In this document: positions 16,419 to 23,959 of the stretch, in pieces
How positions within the stretch are numbered: position 1 is the first letter of the stretch
Layout: each line of letters starts with the position of its first letter
Assembly: GCA_902590115.1 (NCBI GenBank)
Contig: CACIVM010000003.1
Location: 25,229-89,228, forward strand
Origin: an uncultured Pelagibacteraceae bacterium
GTDB lineage: Bacteria > Pseudomonadota > Alphaproteobacteria > Pelagibacterales > Pelagibacteraceae
Direction: 5' to 3'
DNA length: 64,000 bases
Program-made: the position numbers and the translations under genes
Notes under the pieces: model-generated
Told to the model about the DNA's origin: nothing
Database searches by the model: none
What the model saw: the letters and a program-made list of their open reading frames with translations, nothing else

Positions 16419-17840
16419 CTACGCAGAAGAATAAACTTTTTCCAAATCTTCAACGTACGCGTTAATATCGTCTAATATTTTCAGTTTTTCTGGCTGTTCT
16501 TCTCTCTCATATTTTGCTCTTAAAGTGTCTATCTCTGAATATGTTCTTGGAATTGTGTTCCATTTTTCGTTATTTGTACTCAAAAGTTTTTTAGCTACAT
16601 CTTTATGAATCAAATCGTAGTCAGACTTACTCAATATTTCAGGCCTTTCTATATACAAAAGCTTTTTTCCAAAATACTGAAGTCTTTTATCTTTAAATTT
16701 TGATAGAATTGAAAGTTTTTCACTCCAAGGGACAGAATGGAACTTTGACATTATGTTATTATCTTCTGCTGAAGTAAATTTCTCATAAATACTTTCTTCA
16801 GGATAAATATCTTCTTGAGATTTAAATTGATCTTTTTCTTGTACTTCTATTGCTTTAATCGTTGATACTCTTTCAGCAAATTCTTTATTTTCTTTTACAA
16901 GTTTGGCCCTTGCCTCTAATTTTTTTAATCCAATCATTTTATATTCGTCGAATTTTTCATAATAAGAGGGATTCATTAATATTGGATGTTTGTTATGCCT
17001 TACAGTTCTTATAAATTTAGGTTGTTTTTTCATTGCCGCCGTCAAGTCATCGAAGGATAAATCAAAATACTGCAAAGGATCATGTCTTAGATCGTAACAA
17101 AGCGGCCATGAAAATTTAGGATGTTCACACACAAACGTTTGTACGTATGGTCTGCTTTTTCCATAAAAATATTCATTAGTACAAAATAATTTTTCATTCT
17201 TGATTATTTCAAGAGCTATATTTTTGTCTAATGTCAAATGACTAGCTTTCCAAACATTTGGTGCCTTATTAGCTATAATTTTAGCAATACCTAGGGTGGC
17301 TACCACATCTCCTATTGCATTATGCGCGTCCCCATGCTCGATACCATTTAATGGAGCCATTTGATCAAGTTTGTAAACAGCATTTCCTTTTTCATTAATA
17401 GGATTTTTTAAAGTATCTGGATAATAAAAATTTGCAGCCCTAGCTAAACCTAGAACGTCGCCACGGTTGCTTCCATTTGTGCTTGTTATGTAAGGATATT
17501 CTAAAGTTTGGAAAAGTGTGGATCTGAGAAAATTTTCGTCAAATTCTATTGAATTAAAGCCAATATAAGTAGCCTTCCCCCATCTTTTTAAAGTCTCAAC
17601 AAATTGCCTCACCATTTCGTAATGTGAAAGATTAGACTGCTTAAGCATTACAGGTGAAGTTTTATTCACTATTAATGCTGAGGCTTCTGGAATAATGCCA
17701 GGGTTTAATCTACACCTGGCATCGAACCTATCTAGCTCATCTAGGTTATCATTGGTTAAAATTGCTCCGATTTGGATTATTTGACCCCAATAAATATTGG
17801 ATGAGCTAGTCTCAAAATCATAGAAAACATAGTTAGCCAT
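16419..17840 (-). CDS. sbcB: Exodeoxyribonuclease I (ExoI)
   Basis: This is a DEDD 3'-5' single-strand DNA exonuclease. Exo I motif FYDFETSS (Asp and Glu) is at the N-terminus, then YIGFNSIEFDENFLRSTLF (Exo II) and EHGDAHNAIGDVVATLGIA (Exo III with His and Asp). The middle (PYVQTFVCEHPKFSWPLCYDLRHDP) and the C-terminal helical domain match E. coli SbcB, with 473 residues against 475. It overlaps the upstream 99-aa gene by 8 bp. In related genomes this site beside trxA is held by addA. ExoI removes 3' overhangs in recombination and repair and can attack phage-like ends. Confidence 0.9.
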   Translation of the reverse strand: MANYVFYDFETSSSNIYWGQIIQIGAILTNDNLDELDRFDARCRLNPGIIPEASALIVNKTSPVMLKQSNLSHYEMVRQFVETLKRWGKATYIGFNSIEFDENFLRSTLFQTLEYPYITSTNGSNRGDVLGLARAANFYYPDTLKNPINEKGNAVYKLDQMAPLNGIEHGDAHNAIGDVVATLGIAKIIANKAPNVWKASHLTLDKNIALEIIKNEKLFCTNEYFYGKSRPYVQTFVCEHPKFSWPLCYDLRHDPLQYFDLSFDDLTAAMKKQPKFIRTVRHNKHPILMNPSYYEKFDEYKMIGLKKLEARAKLVKENKEFAERVSTIKAIEVQEKDQFKSQEDIYPEESIYEKFTSAEDNNIMSKFHSVPWSEKLSILSKFKDKRLQYFGKKLLYIERPEILSKSDYDLIHKDVAKKLLSTNNEKWNTIPRTYSEIDTLRAKYEREEQPEKLKILDDINAYVEDLEKVYSSA

Positions 17841-18132
17841 TTAATCTAAGATTGCCTTTCTCTATATTCTCAATTTCTTTTTCTATACACTCAGTCTCTT
17901 TTAACGTTTTCCTGTATGTATAGGCGTCTTCAAAATCTATAATGAGATCCATTATTTTTGTAGGTAAATTAATGAACTTAATTATAAAGGTTATTATTAA
18001 GTGCTCTCTTTCAGCCTCTTTAGACGCTTTTTCAGTTATCGATTTATAAAGAAAATAATCCTCCATTGATTTAAGCCACTTTTTATTGTGTCTTAATTTA
18101 TTTCGAAGGTAATTTAGAACTTTATTATTCAT
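17833..18132 (-). CDS. Hypothetical 99-aa helical protein in the exonuclease I operon
   Basis: No family is recognised. The protein looks wholly alpha-helical: a basic start (YLRNKLRHNKKWLKSME), a mixed middle, a hydrophobic central stretch HLIITFIIKFINLPTKIMDLII near residues 44-65, and a charged coiled-coil-like tail (TYRKTLKETECIEKEIENIEKG). It overlaps the RHH gene by 8 bp and sbcB by 8 bp, so all three are translationally coupled. This suggests it works with either the repressor-like protein or the nuclease, for example as a toxin, an inhibitor or a nuclease partner. That role is inference only. Confidence 0.6.
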   Translation of the reverse strand: MNNKVLNYLRNKLRHNKKWLKSMEDYFLYKSITEKASKEAEREHLIITFIIKFINLPTKIMDLIIDFEDAYTYRKTLKETECIEKEIENIEKGNLRLNG

Positions 18133-18298
18133 TACCTTCTCCTTTTTGATTATCTCTTAGCTTCTCTTTTGTGATTGTCTCTACTGTTTTGCTGATAGAT
18201 AATTTCACATCTGGCACAATAGACTCAGATAGAATTATCAGTTTTTGATAAGTTTCATGTGATAATGAAACATTCCGATACTTAGTATAATCGGTCAT
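18125..18298 (-). CDS. Small ribbon-helix-helix (Arc/CopG-like) DNA-binding protein
   Basis: This 57-residue ORF is below the track cut-off. It reads MTDYTKYRNVSLSHETYQKL followed by IILSESIVPDV and KLSISKTVETITKEKLRDN: a short strand (YRNVSLS), helix and second helix opening with S-x-S-K-T, the pattern of ribbon-helix-helix repressors and antitoxins. A good AGGAAG ribosome site precedes the ATG. It overlaps the 99-aa gene by 8 bp, and a 20-bp inverted repeat, a plausible operator, lies 77 bp upstream. Autoregulation of the RHH/99-aa/sbcB operon is inferred from this layout. Confidence 0.65.
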   Translation of the reverse strand: MTDYTKYRNVSLSHETYQKLIILSESIVPDVKLSISKTVETITKEKLRDNQKGEGNE

Positions 18299-18374
18299 TT
18301 GCTTCCTTTCTCTACAGTCCTGATCGATAGATACACCTCTATTGTACAGAACAATTAGTTTTTGTTTACGTTAT

Positions 18375-18431
18375 GTAGGGAAAGTGAATTTACAGACAAG
18401 GAAGCCAAATATGTAAATACACTTTCCCTAC
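18375..18431. repeat. 20-bp inverted repeat with 17-nt spacer upstream of the RHH operon
   Basis: Left arm GTAGGGAAAGTGAATTTACA (18375-18394) and right arm TGTAAATACACTTTCCCTAC (18412-18431) are inverted copies with 19 of 20 positions matched. It stands in the 166-bp gap between the minus-strand RHH gene and a tiny plus-strand ORF. It could be a repressor operator, a cruciform or RNA hairpin, or the end-pair of a miniature mobile element. No second copy was noticed by eye in the window. The stem is not followed by a U-run in either direction, so a simple terminator is less likely. Confidence 0.8.
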
Positions 18432-18464
18432 GGCTTTCAATTAATATAATAACTAACATTAAAA

Positions 18465-18569
18465 ATGTCAACTAAAAAAAAAATAGAAAAATTTAACTTA
18501 GAAGATTTTGTTGGAAAAAGTAGGATTGAAAAAAAAAATTATATTATTGCAGAAAGTAAAAAAACTTAG
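18465..18569 (+). CDS. Possible 34-aa lysine-rich microprotein
   Basis: An ATG-to-TAG frame encoding MSTKKKIEKFNLEDF and VGKSRIEKKNYIIAESKKT follows a TATAAT-like -10 box at 18445-18450. There is no convincing Shine-Dalgarno. It fills the gap between the inverted repeat and the 3' end of rmuC. The EKFNLEDFVGKSRIEKK composition looks protein-like rather than random, but at 34 residues and no recognised family this is only a candidate. Confidence 0.35.
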   Translation: MSTKKKIEKFNLEDFVGKSRIEKKNYIIAESKKT

Positions 18570-18589
18570 TGCCTTTATTTTTTTCATCG

Positions 18590-19621
18590 TTATTTTAAAA
18601 TTTTGATTTTTTCTTTATTGTCTAAAATATTATCTTTCACTTCCTCAGGATCCTTTATATTTCCTAGTGTATTCATAATTGATCTGGCGTCTCTACCAAA
18701 TCCGTCAGTAGCTGCCATTGCTTGTTCCAATTTTTTTCTTAAATCTTTTATTCCTTCAAAATGCTTTTCAAATCTAGAGCTTATATTTCTTAAATCACTA
18801 TAAATTTGAGTAGCATGTTGTTGTACCTTTAAAGTTTGAAAACCTAAGTGATAAGACTGTAATAATGCTGATAAAGAATTAGGCCCTGAAACTGTAACTT
18901 TATACTTTGTTCTTAATTCTTGTAACAATAATTCTTTTGATTTTGGATCTCTGTAACTTGAAATTTCTGAGAATAATCCTTCTGTTGGAACATAAATAAT
19001 CGCAAAATCTGTACTTTTTGGTGGAGCAATATATTTTGCATTTACCGATTTAGCTTTTAGTCTAAAAGCAGCCGCTAAATCTTTTCTCGCCTCTGCCTGA
19101 GCCTCTTTATCATTTATTTTATAGGCATCATCAATCGCCTTATATTTTTCAACTGGCCAATGGCTGTCAATTGGTAACAAAACTTCTTGAAGTTTAATAG
19201 CAAATTCAACTGTTTCAGATGTATCATCTTTCATTTTTACATTAGCGATAAATTGTGATGCTGGTAGTAAGTCTTTGAGAAGAGCGCCTAATCCAAATTC
19301 TGCTAGCGTTCCATAAGATTTAACGCCACTTAATATTCTACTAAAACTTTCTTGGCTTTTATTTAATTCACTTACTTGTTTGTTAAAAACCCCAACTTTC
19401 TCATCCACCCTAGTTAAAGCGCCAGTCATATCTTTTGCAATCTCTTTGCTCATGTTTCCAAACGATTGACTAAAAGAATTTTTAAGTGAGTTTACCTCGT
19501 CTTTTAAAATTTGTTCATTGTTTAAATTACTATCTGTTTTTTTTTTTCTGAGAATAATAAAGATTAATAACAAATTTAAGATTATTAAAGCAGAAATTGC
19601 TAAAAAAATTATCGAATCCAT
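18590..19621 (-). CDS. rmuC: DNA recombination protein RmuC
   Basis: An N-terminal membrane anchor (FLAISALIILNLLLIFIIL, residues 5-24) and a coiled coil (about 35-90) precede the RmuC core, related to restriction-endonuclease folds: GTLAEFGLGALLKDLLPASQF, LPIDSHWPVEKY, KSVNAKYIAPPKSTDFAIIYVPTEGLFSEI and ATQIYSDLRNISSRFEKHFEGI. RmuC limits DNA inversions and is thought to act as a nuclease on DNA intermediates. 343 residues is slightly shorter than E. coli RmuC. It lies in the same strand as sbcB but is separated from that operon by about 290 bp. Confidence 0.92.
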   Translation of the reverse strand: MDSIIFLAISALIILNLLLIFIILRKKKTDSNLNNEQILKDEVNSLKNSFSQSFGNMSKEIAKDMTGALTRVDEKVGVFNKQVSELNKSQESFSRILSGVKSYGTLAEFGLGALLKDLLPASQFIANVKMKDDTSETVEFAIKLQEVLLPIDSHWPVEKYKAIDDAYKINDKEAQAEARKDLAAAFRLKAKSVNAKYIAPPKSTDFAIIYVPTEGLFSEISSYRDPKSKELLLQELRTKYKVTVSGPNSLSALLQSYHLGFQTLKVQQHATQIYSDLRNISSRFEKHFEGIKDLRKKLEQAMAATDGFGRDARSIMNTLGNIKDPEEVKDNILDNKEKIKILK

Positions 19622-19672
19622 AATTTATAATATACCATTTAAAAATTTAAATGATTATAATATTTTTTTGTA

Positions 19673-19697
19673 TAGGGGCAAATTTTTATTGCCCCTA
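19673..19697. terminator. 9-bp GC-rich hairpin between rmuC and the 63-aa gene
   Basis: TAGGGGCAA and TTGCCCCTA form a perfect 9-bp stem with a 7-nt loop (ATTTTTA). It sits 7 bp past the stop of the minus-strand 63-aa gene. There is no U-run after the stem on either strand, so it is terminator-like in position but not a classic intrinsic terminator; it may instead protect the 3' end. Confidence 0.6.
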
Positions 19698-19703
19698 CAA
19701 AAG

Positions 19704-19895
19704 TTAAATGTTCACCGGTGTTTTTTTTAAGTGCTTTAAAATTTTTCCAGAATTTACGCCCGCTTTAATTTTATAGCCGGACGTTCCATTAGCATTAACC
19801 TCAACTGCTTTTCTGGATTTTTGCATTTTGTTAATAAGTTCAGCCTGTGATTTGTTTAGGCTGAATTCTTTTAACATTTTAGAATGTCTATTCAT
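19704..19895 (-). CDS. Small basic protein of 63 aa, unknown
   Basis: A strong ribosome binding site (GGGGGG five bases before the ATG) and a hairpin just after the stop support a real monocistronic gene. The sequence begins MNRHSKMLKEFSLNKSQAEL, has a central KAVEVNANGTSGYKIKAG segment and ends KILKHLKKTPVNI. It is basic, soluble and carries no recognisable domain. The gene faces away from the small membrane-protein genes that start about 120 bp upstream. Confidence 0.6.
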   Translation of the reverse strand: MNRHSKMLKEFSLNKSQAELINKMQKSRKAVEVNANGTSGYKIKAGVNSGKILKHLKKTPVNI

Positions 19896-19933
19896 AGACC
19901 CCCCAATTGTTTCTATTCAACCTACTTTTAACT

Positions 19934-19968
19934 CATGTAGATGAGCCACTTTTCCACCATGTGGATGG
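19934..19968. promoter_or_regulatory. Tandem CATGTRGATGR repeats in a divergent promoter region
   Basis: CATGTAGATGA at 19934-19944 and CATGTGGATGG at 19958-19968 are near-identical direct repeats 24 bp apart, each lying within a small dyad (CTCAT..ATGAG; CCAC..GTGG). They stand between the divergent 63-aa gene and the 45-aa membrane protein gene, just before an AT-rich stretch. A protein-binding site is possible; this is visual only. Confidence 0.3.
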
Positions 19969-20012
19969 TATATTAATATTAATATATTATAATATTTATT
20001 ACAACAAAATTT

Positions 20013-20150
20013 ATGAGAAATAGTACGCTTGGAATAATAATTGTAATAGCTGGTGTGTTGGTTATTTTTACAAAACATGAAAGTGCATGGATTATATCTG
20101 CGATTCTAATAGGTGGAGGTTCTGGTCTATTTTTTTGGAAGGATAAATAA
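20013..20150 (+). CDS. 45-aa small membrane protein
   Basis: This frame is below the track limit. It encodes MRNSTLGIIIVIAGVLVIFT, then KHESAWIISAILIGGGSGLFFWKDK: two hydrophobic helices (about 6-20 and 25-42) joined by a short polar turn, ending in a charged tail. A glycine-rich second helix (GGGSG) could allow tight helix packing. No clear Shine-Dalgarno is seen in the AT-rich leader. The next membrane protein gene starts 8 bp after its stop, so they are probably one transcript. Function unknown. Confidence 0.5.
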   Translation: MRNSTLGIIIVIAGVLVIFTKHESAWIISAILIGGGSGLFFWKDK

Positions 20151-20157
20151 TTTTTCA

Positions 20158-20379
20158 ATGGGTAGAAAATTTTTTTTTATAGTTAATGGCTCAATTGGTG
20201 CTTTAATATTTTATTATTTTGTAAGAAAGATACAAATATATTATGATGTTAATATTTCAATTGATGGTTATGGCCTGGCTGGGGCTGTTTGGTACGGATT
20301 AGGATTAGGTTTTATATTTGGAGTAAAATTTATAAGAGTGCAAGATATACTTAAATTAATTAAAAAAATAAAATTTTAG
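20158..20379 (+). CDS. 73-aa membrane protein, unknown
   Basis: The track starts this ORF at 20113, inside the 45-aa gene; the internal ATG at 20158 (MGRKFFFIVNGSIGALIFYY) gives a better membrane-protein start. Two hydrophobic segments (about 5-20 and 37-56, the second rich in Gly: GYGLAGAVWYGLGLGFIFG) are followed by a basic tail (ILKLIKKIKF). It lies between the 45-aa gene and a flavodoxin-fold oxidoreductase with gaps of 7 and 5 bp, suggesting one operon. No family recognised. Confidence 0.5.
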   Translation: MGRKFFFIVNGSIGALIFYYFVRKIQIYYDVNISIDGYGLAGAVWYGLGLGFIFGVKFIRVQDILKLIKKIKF

Positions 20380-20384
20380 TATTT

Positions 20385-20999
20385 ATGAAAAAAATTTGTA
20401 TTATTTTTGGGCATCCAAATTCTAAAACTTCTTTTAACAGCGCTGTAAGAGATACATTTATTGAGGAAGCAAAAAAAGATGGTCACAAAATTGATTTAAT
20501 AAATCTTTTTGATGAAAAGGAACAATTGCCTTTTTATAATCAAGAAATTAATCCTCCGCCTCAACTGGTTTTAGATTATAGAAAGAGATTGGAAGACTGT
20601 GATGTGATGTTCTTAATCAGCCCTTGTCATAACTTGAGATTATCTAGTATTACAGAAAATTTCGTGGATTGGTGCCTGCACCCGCGCTGGTACTTTAGCT
20701 ACAGGTCTTTAGTGCCTGGGAGTAAGTTTTTTAAAAATTATGGTTATCCAGTTCCTGGAGCCATGAAAGGAAAATTGGGAATAATTGCGATTAGCTATGG
20801 AGGACCTATGGTAAGCTACTGGAATTTTTCTTTTTTTGATAATATTCCATATAGAAGAATTAAAAAAACTGTTTTTCAACTTGGTGGGCTTTCGACAAAA
20901 TACATAAGGTTTTACTCAGTATTGCCCCAAATGGACAAAAAAGTATTTGATAATCATATGGAACGAGTTAAAGAATTAGTAAGAAGTTTAAAAAAATAA
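20385..20999 (+). CDS. NAD(P)H dehydrogenase (quinone)-like flavoprotein, flavodoxin fold
   Basis: The start ICIIFGHPNSKTSFNSAVRDTFIEEAKKDGH is the FMN/FAD phosphate-binding loop of the NQO/KefF-type flavodoxin-like fold. A second cofactor region, ISPCHNLRLSSITENFVDWCL, and a GIIAISYGGP strand follow. Such enzymes carry out two-electron reduction of quinones or other electrophiles with NAD(P)H. At 204 residues it is of usual size. It follows two small membrane-protein genes closely. The substrate is not deducible. Confidence 0.75.
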   Translation: MKKICIIFGHPNSKTSFNSAVRDTFIEEAKKDGHKIDLINLFDEKEQLPFYNQEINPPPQLVLDYRKRLEDCDVMFLISPCHNLRLSSITENFVDWCLHPRWYFSYRSLVPGSKFFKNYGYPVPGAMKGKLGIIAISYGGPMVSYWNFSFFDNIPYRRIKKTVFQLGGLSTKYIRFYSVLPQMDKKVFDNHMERVKELVRSLKK

Positions 21000-21030
21000 A
21001 AAAACGTTTATGTTGGTTTTGAGGTAGTTT

Positions 21031-21478
21031 ATGGAAAAATTTAAAAACTGGATGGTAGAAAGTGCTAACATCATGTTCGATGACAGTAAAAATGATTTAA
21101 GATCTCTTCCAAAATCTGTTCGATTACAAATTTTAATAGTTCTCTCTTTTATTTGGTCAACAGTTTTTAGTCTATATGTTTTTAGTTTGACTACTTTTAT
21201 TTGGGGGTGGGCCAGGTGTAGTTCTTGCTCACATAGGTCTTATAATAGCAGTCTATATTACATTTAAATTTTTTCATAAAGCCGAGAAAGAGAGAAAAAG
21301 TGTTTTTGAAACTGGAAATTATAATCCAGCAAAAATTTTTGTATTATTCTTTATAGTTTTTTTTATTTTCATTTTTACGAAGGGAATAGAAGTTTTAACA
21401 AAATCTAACTCTTATACAATTCAATATGATGGACCAAAAAAATCTACAATTGAAAGAATTAAAGAATTTGTAAAATAA
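21031..21478 (+). pseudogene. Frameshifted three-helix membrane protein gene (about 148 aa if repaired)
   Basis: The track shows a 78-aa ORF that ends at 21267. From about 21205 the protein-like reading moves to another frame, which continues as GVVLAHIGLIIAVYITFKFF, then KAEKERKSVFETGNYNPAKIF, and ends KSTIERIKEFVK at 21478. Removing one C from the GGGCCAGG stretch at 21211-21213 joins both parts as FIWGWAGVVLAHIG. The joined protein has an amphipathic start, about three membrane helices and a basic cytosolic loop. The single-base change may be an assembly error, a real mutation or, less likely, programmed frameshifting. A GAGGTAG ribosome site precedes the ATG. Confidence 0.7.
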
Positions 21479-21481
21479 TAT

Positions 21482-22129
21482 ATGTGTGGCAGGTTTGCAC
21501 AATCGCAAATAATTAAAAATACGTCCGACATAATCAAAAGTGTTATAGGTAAAGTTGAAACAATCGATAATTTCAATATTAGTCCTGGCCAAGAAGCTGC
21601 GGTTATTAAAAAATATAGCAATGGAAGAGCTTTAGAAACTTCCTTTTTTTCTATCTTTCCTTCATGGGCTAAGGAAAAAGAGGGGTTTAGACCTTTACAT
21701 AACACCAGGATAGAAAGTTTAAATAAACCTTATTTCAAAAAACTAATTTCACAAAATAGATTATTAGTTCCTTGTAGTTATTTTTTTGAGTGGTTAAAAC
21801 ATGAATCTGGAAAAAAAATTCCTTATTGTTTTAAAATGAAGAATGAAAGTGAAGTAATGTTTTTTGCTGGTATCTTCGAAAGAAATCAATTTAGTATAAT
21901 TACAAGAGAAGCAACTGATTTAAACAAAAAGATTCATCACCGTCAGCCGATGATAGTAAATAAATCTAAAATAAACGATTATCTTAATTTAAAAAATGAT
22001 GCGTTGAGTGTTTTAAAGTCAATTAAGTCGCCTGATCTTGATTTTTATGAGATTAGTTCAAATATAAATAACCCAAAGAATAACTACAAAGAGCTGATAT
22101 TTCCATTGCCAAATAAAGCTCTTATATAA
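21482..22129 (+). CDS. SRAP-domain protein (HMCES/YedK family), abasic-site DNA-protein crosslinker
   Basis: The protein begins MCGRFAQ, with Cys2 as the catalytic nucleophile once Met is removed. Other hallmark residues are the Asn in NISPGQ, FFSIFPSWAKE, NTRIESL, PCSYFFEW with the conserved Glu, FAGIFE, and HHRQPMIV with the conserved His. Family members crosslink to abasic sites in single-stranded DNA to shield them. 215 residues is full length. It starts 3 bp after the frameshifted gene. Confidence 0.9.
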   Translation: MCGRFAQSQIIKNTSDIIKSVIGKVETIDNFNISPGQEAAVIKKYSNGRALETSFFSIFPSWAKEKEGFRPLHNTRIESLNKPYFKKLISQNRLLVPCSYFFEWLKHESGKKIPYCFKMKNESEVMFFAGIFERNQFSIITREATDLNKKIHHRQPMIVNKSKINDYLNLKNDALSVLKSIKSPDLDFYEISSNINNPKNNYKELIFPLPNKALI

Positions 22130-22140
22130 TAAAATATTTT

Positions 22141-22938
22141 ATGAATAAAATTAATTTCAAACCAACGACTAATAATGTTGGCTGTTTTGTGGAAACAGAT
22201 TTAAAAATTTTAGATAGAAGTAAAATCAAACAAATAAAATTAAATTTAGATAATTATGGTGTTCTTTTTTTTAAAGATCAATCTTTAACACCCCAAGAAT
22301 ATATGAATTTTTCATCTTATTTTGGATCCCCAGCAAAATATCCAATGCTTAAACCTCACAATGACTTTAAACATATTTATGTAATAGAGCGTAAAAAAAG
22401 TGACACCGGGAAAAGTTTTGGAGAGGGCTATCATACTGACTCTCAATATCTTGAAAATCCTCCACGTTATACTTTTCTACAAGCTATTGATGTGCCGAGT
22501 GAGGGTATAGGAAATACTCTATTTTCCAATCAATTTTTAGCATACCAAGCTTTACCTGGGGATTTAAAAAAAAAAATTAATAAATTAAAGGGTCTATTTT
22601 CATCTCAGGGAAAAATTGCTGATACACGAGTTCAAAGAGAAAAAGAACATGGAACTAATGGGACAAAAGAAATTAAAGCTATTCACAAAATTGTTCAAAC
22701 AATAAACGGGAAAAAGTCTATCTATTGCTCACCAGGGCATTTAATCAAATTTATAAACTGTGATAGTAATCAAGAGAGGCTAATAAGTTTTCTTTCTTCT
22801 CACCAAATAAAAAAAGAATTTACTTATAGCTATAGTTGGAAAAAAGGTGATATTGCTATTTGGTCAAACAGATCTATGCTTCACGCAGCTACAGCATTTA
22901 ATGGTGATAGAAAAATGTTCAGAATAACTATTCAATAA
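22141..22938 (+). CDS. TauD/TfdA-family Fe(II)/2-oxoglutarate dioxygenase
   Basis: The iron triad is visible as YHTDSQY (His and Asp near residue 99-101) and MLHAAT (distal His near residue 248), followed by DRKMFRITIQ with the arginine that binds 2-oxoglutarate. The opening LDNYGVLFFKDQSLTPQEYMNFSSYFG is typical of the TauD family. Members oxidise taurine, alpha-ketoacids, alkyl-sulfonates and related compounds. The protein is 265 residues and intact. No transporter is next to it, so the substrate is open. Confidence 0.85.
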   Translation: MNKINFKPTTNNVGCFVETDLKILDRSKIKQIKLNLDNYGVLFFKDQSLTPQEYMNFSSYFGSPAKYPMLKPHNDFKHIYVIERKKSDTGKSFGEGYHTDSQYLENPPRYTFLQAIDVPSEGIGNTLFSNQFLAYQALPGDLKKKINKLKGLFSSQGKIADTRVQREKEHGTNGTKEIKAIHKIVQTINGKKSIYCSPGHLIKFINCDSNQERLISFLSSHQIKKEFTYSYSWKKGDIAIWSNRSMLHAATAFNGDRKMFRITIQ

Positions 22939-23959
22939 TATTTATGTGGCCCATTTTTCGTCCAGGCCGTATTTCATTTTTTTTATAGTCAAAAAAGAAT
23001 TCATTAGAGCTAAAATTTTTTTTTCTATAATTAATAATTTCATTTCCAATAATATTTATCATTTTTCCTCTTTTTATTTTTTTTAGTGGAACAAATTCTA
23101 GGTTACAACATGCTCTTACATGCTGTGAAAACTGTGAAGAATTAGAAGCATGAGTTGTTATCCATCCACTATTATGTGGTCGTGAGGCGCTTTCGTTTAC
23201 TAATAGCTGACCTTCTTTGTCTATAAAAAATTCTACAGCCATTGTACCTATATATCTATGATTATTCAAAATTTTTTTTGTAAAGTCTTTTGCTTTTTCG
23301 TATACATCTTGTGATATATCAGCCGGAACAATTGTCTCCCTTAAAATTTTTGCTTTATGTTTATTTTCAAAAGGTTCAAATATGTTAATTTTACCGTCTA
23401 AATATCTAGTCGCTATAACTGAAATCTCTTTTTTTAAATCAACTTTTTTTTCTAAAATAAAATTATTATCAAATTTTATCTTATATTTTTTTAGATCATC
23501 TAAAGAATTTAATTCATAGGTTGAAAGGCCATCGTACCCAAAGTCACCTTTAAGTAATCCAGGTATTAAATTATCATTCTTAATTATTTCTTCAATGCTA
23601 TTTATTTCTATATAATTTGTTGTCGGCAGCCCCAAAGATTTAAAAAAATCTTTTTCTTTTTTTCTAGATGACACAAGAAGATTTATCTCAGGTTTAGGGA
23701 ACACTTTTTTGTATTTTTCTATGATTTTTAAAGTATCAAAATCAAATTTTTCAAATTCCATCGTAGCTACATCAATTTTTTCCGCAAATTCAATAATCTT
23801 ATTTTTTTCTTTTTTATTAAAATGAATGTATTCATCACATAAATTTTTTGATGGCCCGTCTATATCGTCGGATAAAATTACTGTTTTGATATTTAGCTCT
23901 CTGGCAGCCAAACAAAGGCCCATACTAAGTTGTCCAGAGCCGCATATACCAAGTTTCAT
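22928..23959 (-). CDS. purK: N5-carboxyaminoimidazole ribonucleotide synthase
   Basis: PurK is an ATP-grasp enzyme that carboxylates AIR to N5-CAIR in purine synthesis. Seen are the Rossmann start GICGSGQLSMGLCLAARELN, VATMEFEKFD, GLLKGDFGYDGLSTY, EKKVDLKKEISVIATR, and the active-site end MAVEFFIDKEGQLLVNESASRPHNSGWITT. 343 residues is normal. It overlaps purE by 4 bp on the same strand and converges with the dioxygenase gene with an 11-bp overlap of 3' ends. Confidence 0.92.
   Translation of the reverse strand: MKLGICGSGQLSMGLCLAARELNIKTVILSDDIDGPSKNLCDEYIHFNKKEKNKIIEFAEKIDVATMEFEKFDFDTLKIIEKYKKVFPKPEINLLVSSRKKEKDFFKSLGLPTTNYIEINSIEEIIKNDNLIPGLLKGDFGYDGLSTYELNSLDDLKKYKIKFDNNFILEKKVDLKKEISVIATRYLDGKINIFEPFENKHKAKILRETIVPADISQDVYEKAKDFTKKILNNHRYIGTMAVEFFIDKEGQLLVNESASRPHNSGWITTHASNSSQFSQHVRACCNLEFVPLKKIKRGKMINIIGNEIINYRKKNFSSNEFFFDYKKNEIRPGRKMGHINIIE

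Noticed and set aside
22928-22938. Identical 11-bp overlaps of convergent gene ends (also 43419-43429 and 45644-45654)
   Set aside because: Overlap lengths of 4 and 11 arise easily from stop codons read on both strands in AT-rich DNA; the sequences differ, so no shared element is implied.
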